Below, piece by piece: positions 1-7,328 of a stretch of 64,000 nucleotides of DNA (its first letter is position 1; each line of letters opens with the position of its first letter). The notes beneath the pieces are model-generated. The model ran no database searches and had not been told where the DNA came from. It worked only from the letters and a program-made list of their open reading frames with translations. The position numbers and the translations under genes were made by a program. Source of the DNA: Bacteroidales bacterium (GTDB taxonomy: Bacteria; Bacteroidota; Bacteroidia; Bacteroidales; CG2-30-32-10); assembly GCA_035353855.1 (NCBI GenBank), contig DAOQAK010000010.1:13111-77110 (forward strand), in the 5' to 3' direction.

Positions 1-982
1 ATTCATTGTCATTGATGGATGTTTGTTGCTGCATTTTGTTCACGATATGGGTATATATCTGTGTGCTTTCTAAACAGCCATGCCCTAAGAACTTTGCTAT
101 TTCTTCAATGGGCATACCACTTTGTAAAAGATGTGTAGCTATGGAATGGCGCAGGTTATGCGTGCTAAAGTGTTTTTCTATTCCCGCTCTTTCTCTCATA
201 TATGCAAAACGCTGGTAAAAACTATTCATCCGCTTGCCTTCCGTGTTTAAGAAAAAAGCTTCATCATCGGTATTTGTTTTTTTATTTCCAAACTTGTAAT
301 AAAATACCGCCCTGTGTTCTAATAAAAACCAGTTGCGCCCTTCTTCAATATATGAACGTATATCTTCCGCATGTTTATTGGCTATTGGGACATAACGCTG
401 TTTGTTGCCCTTGCCTTTGCGTACAAAAACCAATTTCCTGTTCAGATCAATATCACTAATGTTTAATCGTGTGCCTTCATCTTTACGTAAACCACAACCG
501 TAGAACATTGCTATAATCGCCCTGTCTCTTTGTCCCATTGCAAGGCTGTTAAAAGCGGAATGGGGTTCGTAAGTGGATTCGTAAAGTTGTTTTATTTCGG
601 TTTGCGTTAGTATGGTTCTTTCATCTGCTTCATTTATTAATCTCTTTGGTGTAACATCTATAACATGCCGCCCTGTCTGGTTTAAATATCGTGCAAATGT
701 ATTGACTGCCTGTAACGCTTTATTGATATGGCTTGCACTTAACCCGCCTCCGTGCATCCGATTTTTTCTTCCTTTTAAATAAAGACTAAAATCGCTGATA
801 TGCCTTGATTTTAATTGTGTTATCTGTGTAATGTTTTTCTGTTCCAAGAAGTGTAAAAGTTCCTGCACATGATCAGGCAGGCTGTTGACCGTGGTTTCGG
901 CATAACCTATAATATCAAGCCACTGCTTAAAGTTCTGTAGTAAGAATGTATATTGGGGGGATTTTATTTCAAGATGCTTCAT
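1..982 (-). CDS. Tyrosine recombinase/integrase, left copy (last two bases of stop cut off)
   Basis: Same 327-residue protein as 8830-9813; only two bases of its stop codon fall outside the window. XerC/D-like layout: an N-terminal SAM-like core-binding domain (about 1-115) and a C-terminal catalytic domain. The catalytic set is complete: Arg166 (GLRKDEG), Lys191 or Lys194 (GKGNKQRYVPI), His275 and Arg278 (HNLRHS), His301 (LGHG) and nucleophile Tyr310 (IYTHI). The start codon lies one base after the ATPase stop, so the two genes are probably co-translated. A second recombinase gene presumably follows to the left, as it does in the right copy. Confidence 0.93.
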   Translation of the reverse strand, partial: MKHLEIKSPQYTFLLQNFKQWLDIIGYAETTVNSLPDHVQELLHFLEQKNITQITQLKSRHISDFSLYLKGRKNRMHGGGLSASHINKALQAVNTFARYLNQTGRHVIDVTPKRLINEADERTILTQTEIKQLYESTYEPHSAFNSLAMGQRDRAIIAMFYGCGLRKDEGTRLNISDIDLNRKLVFVRKGKGNKQRYVPIANKHAEDIRSYIEEGRNWFLLEHRAVFYYKFGNKKTNTDDEAFFLNTEGKRMNSFYQRFAYMRERAGIEKHFSTHNLRHSIATHLLQSGMPIEEIAKFLGHGCLESTQIYTHIVNKMQQQTSINDNE

Positions 983-983
983 T

Positions 984-2747
984 TTAGTTATGAGTTATGA
1001 GTTCGGAGTTATGAGTTTTTTCTATCCCCTTGCTTTCGGTCGTGGGCTTTTTGAGCCGCTGCTTCTTTTCCTTGCTGCTATTGGGTTTTATCGGCTCAGT
1101 TGTGCAGTGAGCCGCATTTGAGCCGGTGAGCTGCTGCGCTCTTACTTTGTTTAATGCTTCGTCTAATGCTGTGCTGATACGGCTTTGCAGTTGTTTGTAT
1201 TCTTCATAGCTTATAATTTCATAACAGTAACTTTTTCCTGTACTCCCCATCAGCAAGCCTTTACCTGCTTTTTCTGTTTTCTTATTTTCTGTATAGTGTT
1301 TTATATATCCATTGGTAAATAAATGCAGGTGATGCCGCTTTACCGTGCTTACAGGAATGCGCAAGGCTTTTGATATTTCTTTACTTGTAAACCCTTCACT
1401 GTCGTCCGCCACAGGCGGAGTCGTAAGTAGCAAGTCGTTAGTCATAAGTTGTAATTTGCGTTGTTGTAAATATATTTTCAGTTGCTCAAAATAATTCCGG
1501 CAGGCTCCGTTCAGTTCATCGCTCTTGCGTAATAATATTTCTTTCATCAGGCTGTTGGCTTCCTGTATATCTTCAAGCGTGGTTTCTATATATACTTCTC
1601 CTGTTTCTTCATCTGCTTTTTGTTCCCGCTGGTATTGCTTGTAAAATGTGATGGCTTCTATAAATTGCAAATAATGGCTGTTGGTTCTTCTTGGTTTAAA
1701 AACTTCCTGTGGTATCTGTAACATTTCAGCATAAGGATTTCTGATGCTTACAGGCTGCAATATTCTTTGTACATTCTTCATCAGTTCTTTTATCCTGTGT
1801 TCTTCTTCAAAGTTTACCGTACCTGCGCTGAGTTTGCGCTGATAATTCATAATTTTTTCGTCTTGTTCTTTGCTTTCATCAAGATAGATAAGGAAGCTGC
1901 GGTTTGCATTATCTTCATAAATACTTTCCTGAGTAGTACAGCCTGCTACGCTTACAGGTCCTTCAACAGTTAAATGAACCGTCTTTGTATTTCCTTTGTT
2001 GTCCTTTAGTGTTACGGTCTTCGTTATTTTTCTTTTGCTCTTTAGTTCTCTTAATGGATATAACACGCTTTCTGCCCCGTCCAGGTCTTCTATTAAAATA
2101 AGTTTGTGTTTTAGTTCCTGCTGACCGAAGTAATACAGGGCGTTTTCGCTTAGCGTGGTTATTTCTATCCTGTCTTCTTCGGGTATCAGCTCGCTTACTT
2201 TTTCCTGTAAATAACTTTTTCCTGTGCCACTGGATGCAAGGCTTACAACATGCAAAGGATATTCCCGCTTGCGGCTTGTAAATATTAAATACATCAGCAG
2301 CCTGTTATGTTCTTCGCCTATCATCCCTGTTTTTCCTATCAGGTCGTTAGTAGCAAGTAGTAAGTCGTTAGATTTTAAAAAACTTATCGCTGCTTCTTTT
2401 TCTTCTTCTGTCAGTATCTTACTACTAACGACTTCGGACTTACGACTATTTTTTATTTCCTGCATCCTGTAATTTTCCAACCGGTTAATAAGTTCTCCTA
2501 ATACTTTACTCAGATACACAGTGCCTATTTCAAAGCGTTCGGCGTACTTGCGTACAAGTTTTTCTAGTTGTCCGTCGTTGTATAAATCGAGATTGTGCCT
2601 GATAGCAATAGTTTTGAACTCTGTTTTTATGGTTACTCTTAACCTGTCCAAGCCTTCAAGCCGTATGCCGCCAAGTATGGCAAAGCTTAGTTGTTCGTAC
2701 TTCCATGTGATATGTTCGGGGTTTTGGGTGTTCAGTAATTGTTCCAT
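984..2747 (-). CDS. P-loop ATPase with C-terminal winged helix, left copy
   Basis: Identical to 9815-11578. The 587-residue protein has a Walker A (SSGTGKS, residues 172-178) and a Walker B (LILIEDLDG, about 216-224), followed by an HTH/winged-helix segment near 468-500 (FTSKEISKALRIP). The layout resembles helicase or primase-associated ATPases of Bacteroidetes mobile elements, but I cannot name the family. It heads an operon with the recombinase downstream. Short nucleotide repeats are embedded in frame at residues 126-136, near 430-445 and at the C-terminus. A DNA-directed motor acting in replication or recombination of the element is inference. Confidence 0.85.
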   Translation of the reverse strand: MEQLLNTQNPEHITWKYEQLSFAILGGIRLEGLDRLRVTIKTEFKTIAIRHNLDLYNDGQLEKLVRKYAERFEIGTVYLSKVLGELINRLENYRMQEIKNSRKSEVVSSKILTEEEKEAAISFLKSNDLLLATNDLIGKTGMIGEEHNRLLMYLIFTSRKREYPLHVVSLASSGTGKSYLQEKVSELIPEEDRIEITTLSENALYYFGQQELKHKLILIEDLDGAESVLYPLRELKSKRKITKTVTLKDNKGNTKTVHLTVEGPVSVAGCTTQESIYEDNANRSFLIYLDESKEQDEKIMNYQRKLSAGTVNFEEEHRIKELMKNVQRILQPVSIRNPYAEMLQIPQEVFKPRRTNSHYLQFIEAITFYKQYQREQKADEETGEVYIETTLEDIQEANSLMKEILLRKSDELNGACRNYFEQLKIYLQQRKLQLMTNDLLLTTPPVADDSEGFTSKEISKALRIPVSTVKRHHLHLFTNGYIKHYTENKKTEKAGKGLLMGSTGKSYCYEIISYEEYKQLQSRISTALDEALNKVRAQQLTGSNAAHCTTEPIKPNSSKEKKQRLKKPTTESKGIEKTHNSELITHN

Positions 2748-2892
2748 ATAATTTATTATTTGCCATTTTGACTATTGCAAAAATAATAATAAATTGTTTA
2801 TATGACTATCATAATTTATCAAATAAATTATTATGTTGCCCGTAATTCACTTTCTGACTATATTTGTATTGCTTTTCATTTAAAAATTTCTG
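2748..2892. promoter_or_regulatory. Divergent promoter/operator region of the element, left copy
   Basis: The 145 bases between the ATPase gene and the repressor gene hold two perfect inverted repeats: 11-base arms at 2750-2760 and 2785-2795, and 9-base arms at 2811-2819 and 2823-2831 separated by caa. A Bacteroidetes-type promoter points toward the repressor: -7 TATATTTG at 2859-2866 with TTG at 2836-2838, 20 bases upstream. Binding of the XRE protein to the palindromes, controlling both directions, is inference; the AT-richness makes chance palindromes possible. Confidence 0.55.
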
Positions 2893-3258
2893 ATGATGCA
2901 CGTAGGTAAAAACATTAAAAAAATACGGGAAGAAAAAGGACTGATGCAAAAAGAGATTGCCGCCGCCGCAGGTATGCACCCAGCCAACTACAATAAAGTG
3001 GAAAAAGGAGAGCGTGAACCTTCTATTGAGGCTTTAGATAAAATTGCAAAGCTGTTCGGTATGACCATTGACCAGCTTATTCATTTTGAAGGTAAGATGC
3101 CTAAAGAAGTTACTATTAAAGATAAAACCATTATTGAACAAATGAAGCTTATTCAGGAACTGGATGAAAAAGACAAAGCCGTTATTTTTAGCATGATTGA
3201 AACTATGCTTACCAAGAAAAAATTTAAAGACTTCTTTAAAGAAAATGTAAAACAATAA
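2893..3258 (+). CDS. XRE-family (Cro/CI-type) transcriptional regulator, left copy
   Basis: Identical to 11724-12089; 121 residues. An HTH_3 domain covers about residues 4-64 (VGKNIKKIREEKG, then QKEIAAAAG, then NKVEKGEREPSIEAL), followed by a short helical tail probably used for dimerisation. It is divergent from the ATPase/recombinase operon, the usual arrangement for an element repressor. The intergenic region has palindromes and a TATATTTG promoter. Two ATG codons are adjacent at the start, and either could be used. Confidence 0.9.
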   Translation: MMHVGKNIKKIREEKGLMQKEIAAAAGMHPANYNKVEKGEREPSIEALDKIAKLFGMTIDQLIHFEGKMPKEVTIKDKTIIEQMKLIQELDEKDKAVIFSMIETMLTKKKFKDFFKENVKQ

Positions 3259-3262
3259 TATT

Positions 3263-3289
3263 AAAGCCCTGCATACGCCGGGCTTTTTT
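3263..3289 (+). terminator. Intrinsic terminator of the XRE gene, left copy
   Basis: Stem aaagccc (3263-3269) pairs with gggcttt (3280-3286) around a 10-base loop and runs into a T-tract, just after the repressor stop codon. Confidence 0.85.
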
Positions 3290-3360
3290 CTTTTCTATTT
3301 TTTTACTTTCCCTTCTTTGGTTTTTTTATATTATAATTATCGAAGTTGTTGCATAACTAC

Positions 3361-3642
3361 CTAATTATTTATCTCACTTTTTCTCTTTCCTCTTAAAAGG
3401 CTTATGGTAATATAACCCAATACAAATAATAGATGCACCCCTGTAATTATAATATTATAGAACCACCATCCCATAGTTGCCCCACCCTCTTTTATATAGT
3501 ATAATCCATAATAAAAATAAAAGCTGTATATTAAAAATATAATTAAATTAATAAAGAAAAACAATTTACTGAATTTGTATGAAATTCCAATAAGGGCTAA
3601 CGCCAAAAAAGAAATTAAATATATTATATTGTCAGCATCCAT
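3361..3642 (-). CDS. Small membrane protein, probable immunity protein of the Rhs tip, left copy
   Basis: 93 residues, identical to 12192-12473. Three hydrophobic segments (about 5-22, 26-50 and 60-85) and a basic C-terminus (RGKRKSEINN). It lies 9 bases downstream of the Rhs tip gene on the same strand, the standard position of an immunity gene in polymorphic toxin loci. A membrane-embedded antidote fits a toxin that attacks lipid. I recognise no family; the role is inferred from position and topology. Confidence 0.6.
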   Translation of the reverse strand: MDADNIIYLISFLALALIGISYKFSKLFFFINLIIFLIYSFYFYYGLYYIKEGGATMGWWFYNIIITGVHLLFVLGYITISLLRGKRKSEINN

Positions 3643-3651
3643 AATATCCTC

Positions 3652-4869
3652 CTAATTACCTTTTGTTACTGTTGATTCATCTCCGTTAGTTCTCTCTGTA
3701 TCGTAATTCTTATATCCTTCCTTTATAGCATTGAATAATAATCCTTTACTTGTTCCGCTTTCAAGGATTTTTAGTATGAAATTTAATTCTTTATTGTAGC
3801 TTGCATCTGTATGTTGTTCTATTGGACCCATTTCTTCTTCTGGTATTGAAGTCACATTAATTACATCACCAGTTGCATCATCGCCAGATAATAGGTCTCC
3901 TATATGACTAATATTAATATTTTTAGTACCACTATTTGGATAATTTATCCAATTTGATTGATGAGGAGCTATATTTACAGAATATTCAATAATACTGTTA
4001 TTATTATAAGCAAATCCAATTCCTTCTTTATTTGCTAATTTTAGGATTTCTGTTCTCATGCCTTCCATATAACCCTCTCCATATGCAGAACCTCGACTAT
4101 GTGTTATTACTTGTAGCTGTTCTGTGATTTTACCATCCTTCATAGTTTCTTTCATTTTATTCCATACAGCTTGAGCATCAACCTTTGCTTGAGTTAGTCC
4201 AGCATTTCTTCTAGTATTAGGCCATAACCCTTTATTGCCATCCACAAAGAAAAAATCGCTAGAAAAACGGCTCTTACTTGCACTTGTACCATCAAAATAT
4301 GACCCCATTTTATACCCTGTTGTAGATGCAATTGTGTTTAAAGTACTTGAACTCCAATATTTTGGGCTTGCTCTTTGATAATCGCCGTCAAAAGTATTCC
4401 CATTAATTAAAATTGGAAATTCGCCGTCTTCATCTATCACCCTAATAGGACTATTAAGTGCATAATGGTATGGACTTAAATGTACTAATACATGTTTCTT
4501 ATCATCTGTTTTTAAAAATCTCCCAATCCTACTATCATAAATTCTTGCACCAAAGTCATAACTTGCGCCATCCACGCCGGTAATTTCATTGTCTTTTAAC
4601 TTGCCATTAAAACCGTACTTGCTTGCAGTGGGGTTAAATGAACGCCCGGGCATTTCAGAACCAAAAGGATATAGGTCAACAGCGCTGGTAATGTCTGCTG
4701 TATAGTAGTCAATAATTCCGTCGGAGTTGTTATCATTGGCGATCTTGTGGTCAGACACCGTAGTTAGTACTGAGCCTAAATGGTTATCCTTCTCATATAA
4801 AAATTGCGCAGGTATACCTTTCGCCCTAAGGTCTTTCTCAAAAAAATATATGTTTTTTCCTGACTGCAT
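3652..4869 (-). CDS. Rhs C-terminal tip: core end plus alpha/beta-hydrolase-like toxin domain, left copy
   Basis: 405 residues. Residues 29-150 are the Rhs-repeat-associated core end: NHLGSVL, YGFNGKLKDNE, YDFGARIYDSRIGRFL, then LSPYHYALNSPIRVID with the DEDG that usually ends the core. Residues 151-405 are the variable tip. THSRG with Ser258 looks like a lipase nucleophile elbow, HIGD (Asp325) and QHTDASY (His353) could complete a triad, so a phospholipase-type toxin is plausible. The first 28 residues (MQSGKNIYFFEKD onward) are specific to this copy. No signal peptide and no N-terminal Rhs repeats: this is an orphan tip. A putative immunity gene follows. Confidence 0.8.
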   Translation of the reverse strand: MQSGKNIYFFEKDLRAKGIPAQFLYEKDNHLGSVLTTVSDHKIANDNNSDGIIDYYTADITSAVDLYPFGSEMPGRSFNPTASKYGFNGKLKDNEITGVDGASYDFGARIYDSRIGRFLKTDDKKHVLVHLSPYHYALNSPIRVIDEDGEFPILINGNTFDGDYQRASPKYWSSSTLNTIASTTGYKMGSYFDGTSASKSRFSSDFFFVDGNKGLWPNTRRNAGLTQAKVDAQAVWNKMKETMKDGKITEQLQVITHSRGSAYGEGYMEGMRTEILKLANKEGIGFAYNNNSIIEYSVNIAPHQSNWINYPNSGTKNINISHIGDLLSGDDATGDVINVTSIPEEEMGPIEQHTDASYNKELNFILKILESGTSKGLLFNAIKEGYKNYDTERTNGDESTVTKGN

Positions 4870-5066
4870 CGGTTTTTATATGTACCAAATTTATACAATA
4901 ATTACGTTCGCCTTCACCCTTTTATTGCTTTTTTTTTACACTTTTATACAATACCAATATAACTTGCTGCGTTATTATATTAAACAATCTATTCTTTATG
5001 TAACAACCGTTACTCATAATTTTCAGAAGTATTTAATATTTAGTAATCCTTAAACACTTGTCAATT

Positions 5067-5870
5067 ATGAGTAAACAAACCGGTTTAATAAAACTAAAAG
5101 GTAATATCGGCGGTATTAGCTTTTACAAGTCCGGCGGCGAAGACTTAGCAAGAAGAGCCAACGGACCTTCTAAAGAACGTATTCTCAAAGACCCTTCATT
5201 CGTGCGCACAAGAGAGAACAACTCCGAGTTCGGCGGTTGCGCTTTTGCTGCCAAAACCCTTCGCATGGCTCTTATCAGCGTTATCCAAAGTAAAGCTGAC
5301 CCGAGAGTATCTGCCCGGCTAACACAGATTTTTAAAGAAGTTAACCTTAAAGGCTCCGGTACAAGAGGACAGCGAACCATTCCGCTATCGGCTGCAAGAA
5401 GCATCTTAACAGGATTTGACTTTAATATAAAAATGTCTTTATCCCAGGTGTTCAATGCGCCGTATGCTGTTACCAATAATACGGCAAGGAACCAGGGCAC
5501 TATTACCATTGCCGCTTTTCTTCCTAAAGATTATATCGAAGCTCCATCAGGAGCAACTCATTTCAGGTTATTAGAAGCGATTGGCGTGGTGTCGGATTAT
5601 GCCGTTAATGTTAATACAGGGCATTATGAGCCTACTGACCCGCTTTTAAACATGATTTCTTCCGTTAACTATTCTGCTGTTACTGCTCTTAATATTACTA
5701 CCCCTGCAACTTTTACTCTTGCTGCCACACTGCCCGGAGCTACTGCGCCTACTATGACGGCTACTGTTAGCGTGGTGCAATGTTTAGGTATTGAGTTTTT
5801 CCAAAGAGTGGGAACGGTTGATTATATGCTTGCCCAAGGCAATTGCATGAAGATTGTAAACGTGTTCTGA
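5067..5870 (+). CDS. Conserved Bacteroidetes protein of unknown function, about 267 aa
   Basis: Starts at the ATG of MSKQTGLIKLKGNIGG; a TTG at 5058 is the only upstream alternative. The N-terminus is rich in G, K and R (GGISFYKSGGEDLARR, then NGPSKERILKDP, RTRENNSEFGG), followed by a hydrophobic/Ala-Thr-rich C-terminal half. I have an impression of similar proteins occurring in several copies in Bacteroidetes genomes, but I know no function. There is no signal peptide or transmembrane segment. It sits between the Rhs tip of one unit and the non-coding region of the next, transcribed away from the toxin, with a terminator at 5910-5943. Confidence 0.75.
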   Translation: MSKQTGLIKLKGNIGGISFYKSGGEDLARRANGPSKERILKDPSFVRTRENNSEFGGCAFAAKTLRMALISVIQSKADPRVSARLTQIFKEVNLKGSGTRGQRTIPLSAARSILTGFDFNIKMSLSQVFNAPYAVTNNTARNQGTITIAAFLPKDYIEAPSGATHFRLLEAIGVVSDYAVNVNTGHYEPTDPLLNMISSVNYSAVTALNITTPATFTLAATLPGATAPTMTATVSVVQCLGIEFFQRVGTVDYMLAQGNCMKIVNVF

Positions 5871-5909
5871 GGCTGTTTCATTTGTTTTTGCATTCCGTTG
5901 TTGGCGGTT

Positions 5910-5943
5910 GAGTCCTGTAGCAATACAGGGCTCTTCTTTTTTT
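5910..5943 (+). terminator. Terminator after the 267-aa gene
   Basis: gagtcctgta (5910-5919) pairs with tacagggctc (5924-5933), with one G-T wobble and a four-base loop, and is followed by a T-rich run. Confidence 0.75.
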
Positions 5944-6133
5944 CTGCATCATAAAAGAAAGTATTATATATTTGTTGTCATAGATTATTTTATTCTTTCT
6001 AATTTTTTCATTACTAAAGGGTCCTGCATCATTTCAGGACTCTTTGTATTATATGCTATAACTCTGCTTCAGTTCTTCCATAATTAAGTTATAAACATGC
6101 TATAAGTGATATAGCAAAAATCTATACACTTAA

Positions 6134-6183
6134 CCGACTTATATCGGGCTCATGTCCGACTGATGTACGGCTATAATCCGACT
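6134..6183. repeat. Iteron-like array, 22-bp period
   Basis: ccgact occurs at 6134, 6156 and 6178, exactly 22 bases apart, and a cgg(g)ct motif lies about 11 bases after the first two. The period equals two helical turns, as in iterons or multi-site regulator arrays. The first repeat also contains ccga/tcgg in inverted order. A replication or recombinase-accessory role is inference from the position in the element. Confidence 0.5.
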
Positions 6184-6279
6184 ATACATTTATTTTTTAA
6201 ACGATTTTCTGTTTAACCATTTACTTTTCAGTTTAATTTACTATATTTATTTATATAACCATTTTTTAAAATAAATATT

Positions 6280-6507
6280 ATGAAGTTTAAATTTAACATT
6301 ACAACCCTTCAGGATTGGTACAATGAAGGTAGTTACTTACTCACAGAAACTATAAATTCAATGAGGACAGAAATTCAGAATAACAATGTTATTATTATCG
6401 AACAGCAGTATTCTAATGCTCCTGATGAAGAACTATTAAGGTTTAATTCATTAGAAAGCCTAAATGAATGGATAGATAAATATTTTCCCGATTTAAAGCA
6501 AGATTAA
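6280..6507 (+). CDS. Small hypothetical protein, 75 aa
   Basis: ATG start after an AT-rich leader. The protein is acidic and soluble (MKFKFNITTLQDWY at the start, DEELLRFNSLESLNEWIDKYF near the end). No signal peptide, transmembrane helix or known motif. Codon use looks like its neighbours. It is the only gene between the 22-bp array and the palindromic region, and may be a small accessory or regulatory protein of the element. I do not recognise it. Confidence 0.5.
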   Translation: MKFKFNITTLQDWYNEGSYLLTETINSMRTEIQNNNVIIIEQQYSNAPDEELLRFNSLESLNEWIDKYFPDLKQD

Positions 6508-6520
6508 AACAAATTGATGC

Positions 6521-6695
6521 TTTAAAACCTGCTTAGGCAACTCAAAAGCAAGCGGGAAAGGGATTGTCAAGGTTTTTGATAAAAAGTTTTACCCATTAAA
6601 AAGCAAAATGATAACAAATAAAAGTTTTTAGCAAAATTCATTTTAACCTTGACTGTGGGCAGCGCTGGCTTAACTTTGCATAAGCAGGTTTTAAA
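6521..6695. repeat. Nested inverted repeats (15-bp outer, 9-bp inner arms)
   Basis: Outer arms tttaaaacctgctta (6521-6535) and taagcaggttttaaa (6681-6695) are perfect complements. Inside them, gtcaaggtt (6566-6574) and aaccttgac (6645-6653) form a second pair. The nested layout recalls folded recombination sites such as attC, but the conserved attC core was not recognised. Confidence 0.65.
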
Positions 6696-6892
6696 AAATT
6701 TCAGGGATTTGTTTTTCACCTTACGCCTGTGGCTTGCGCCTTGTCTGACTGTAAGAAGTAGCGCATAATAACAGCAATGAAAGAAAAAAAAGTAATTGTG
6801 TAGGGTTGTTGCTTATATTGTTGGACAAGCAAGCAGGGACAGCTTACTTTATTTTTCTTTGATTGCTACCGCTTTCAGAGCTGCCGCCAGCT

Positions 6893-6952
6893 CTTTGCTT
6901 TTTGGATTTTACTTTATAAAAAGTCAGAAGATTCAAAATACAAAAAGCAAAG
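6893..6952. repeat. Inverted repeat, 12-bp arms
   Basis: ctttgctttttg (6893-6904) and caaaaagcaaag (6941-6952) are perfect complements around 36 bases. Just before it, agagctg and cagctct form a further tight hairpin near 6877-6894. Confidence 0.6.
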
Positions 6953-7009
6953 TGCTGACGGCTTAGGTCGGTGTGCGCAGGTGTGCGGCTATTTGGCGAC
7001 AGCCCGTAG

Positions 7010-7089
7010 TACATAATGCTGCTATGAGACTTACATGCATAATAATAAAAGCTGTTCAGCATGGAAGTTTTATAGCGCCGCATTATGTA
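7010..7089. repeat. Imperfect inverted repeat, about 30-base arms
   Basis: 7010-7038 (starting tacataatgctgctatgaga) pairs imperfectly with 7059-7089 (ending gcgccgcattatgta). Outer bases tacataatg/cattatgta are perfect; the interior has small bulges. Confidence 0.6.
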
Positions 7090-7101
7090 AAATAGCTTGG
7101 G

Positions 7102-7199
7102 GCTTTTATTTTTTGGTACTTCGACAGGCTCAGTACAGGCTCATGCTTTTTGTTGCGGGGCGCAACGGATATACAAAAAGCATGACAAAAAATAAAAGC
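7102..7199. repeat. Long composite hairpin
   Basis: Three nested perfect pairs: gcttttattttttg (7102-7115) with 7186-7199; tcatgctttttgt (7141-7153) with 7173-7185; gttgcg (7152-7157) with cgcaac (7161-7166). A side hairpin gtac...gtac lies at about 7116-7136. The whole can fold into one branched cruciform or RNA stem. Confidence 0.65.
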
Positions 7200-7328
7200 G
7201 TTGTGAGACGGATTTGCGGTGGCTGCGGGTGTTTTATCCGGGTCGGGGTATTTTACGACCAGCTTATATGGCGGATGCGGTGAAGGGCTTGGAAGCCCGG
7301 GAGCAAAATCTGGCGTTGGCTTTTTATT

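Larger units (their letters stand above)
1..4786. repeat. Direct repeat, left copy (cut by window start)
   Basis: This stretch recurs at 8832-13617 with a constant offset of 8,831 bases, and I saw no difference where I compared the two; the encoded proteins are identical. It holds a recombinase, an ATPase gene, a repressor, an immunity-like gene and most of an Rhs tip. Its right end lies at 4786, inside codons for the Rhs NHLG motif. Its left end is outside the window, so the true repeat may be longer. Confidence 0.97.
5871..6279. other. Intergenic region with hairpins and a 22-bp repeat array
   Basis: No gene seen in these 409 bases. They hold the terminator at 5910-5943, a second small hairpin (gtcctg 6021-6026, caggac 6035-6040), a run of tata and agtgatatagc-like sequence near 6095-6115, and three repeats of 22-bp period starting at 6134. 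The last 80 bases before 6280 are AT-rich and probably contain the promoter of the next small gene, although I see no clear TAnnTTTG. Confidence 0.6.
6508..7328. other. Long non-coding, palindrome-rich region of the element
   Basis: 821 bases without a convincing gene on either strand; the open frames here are short and unlike proteins. The region has higher GC than its surroundings and at least four separate long inverted-repeat structures, listed individually. It sits just downstream of the recombinase/ORF6N end of the unit. Possible roles are recombination site, replication origin, transfer origin or structured RNA; the sequence alone does not decide. Confidence 0.65.

Noticed and set aside
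4727..5053. Plus-strand 108-residue open frame across the unit junction
   Set aside because: It is antisense to the Rhs tip, rich in Phe/Leu/Tyr from AT-rich DNA, and has no recognisable motif.
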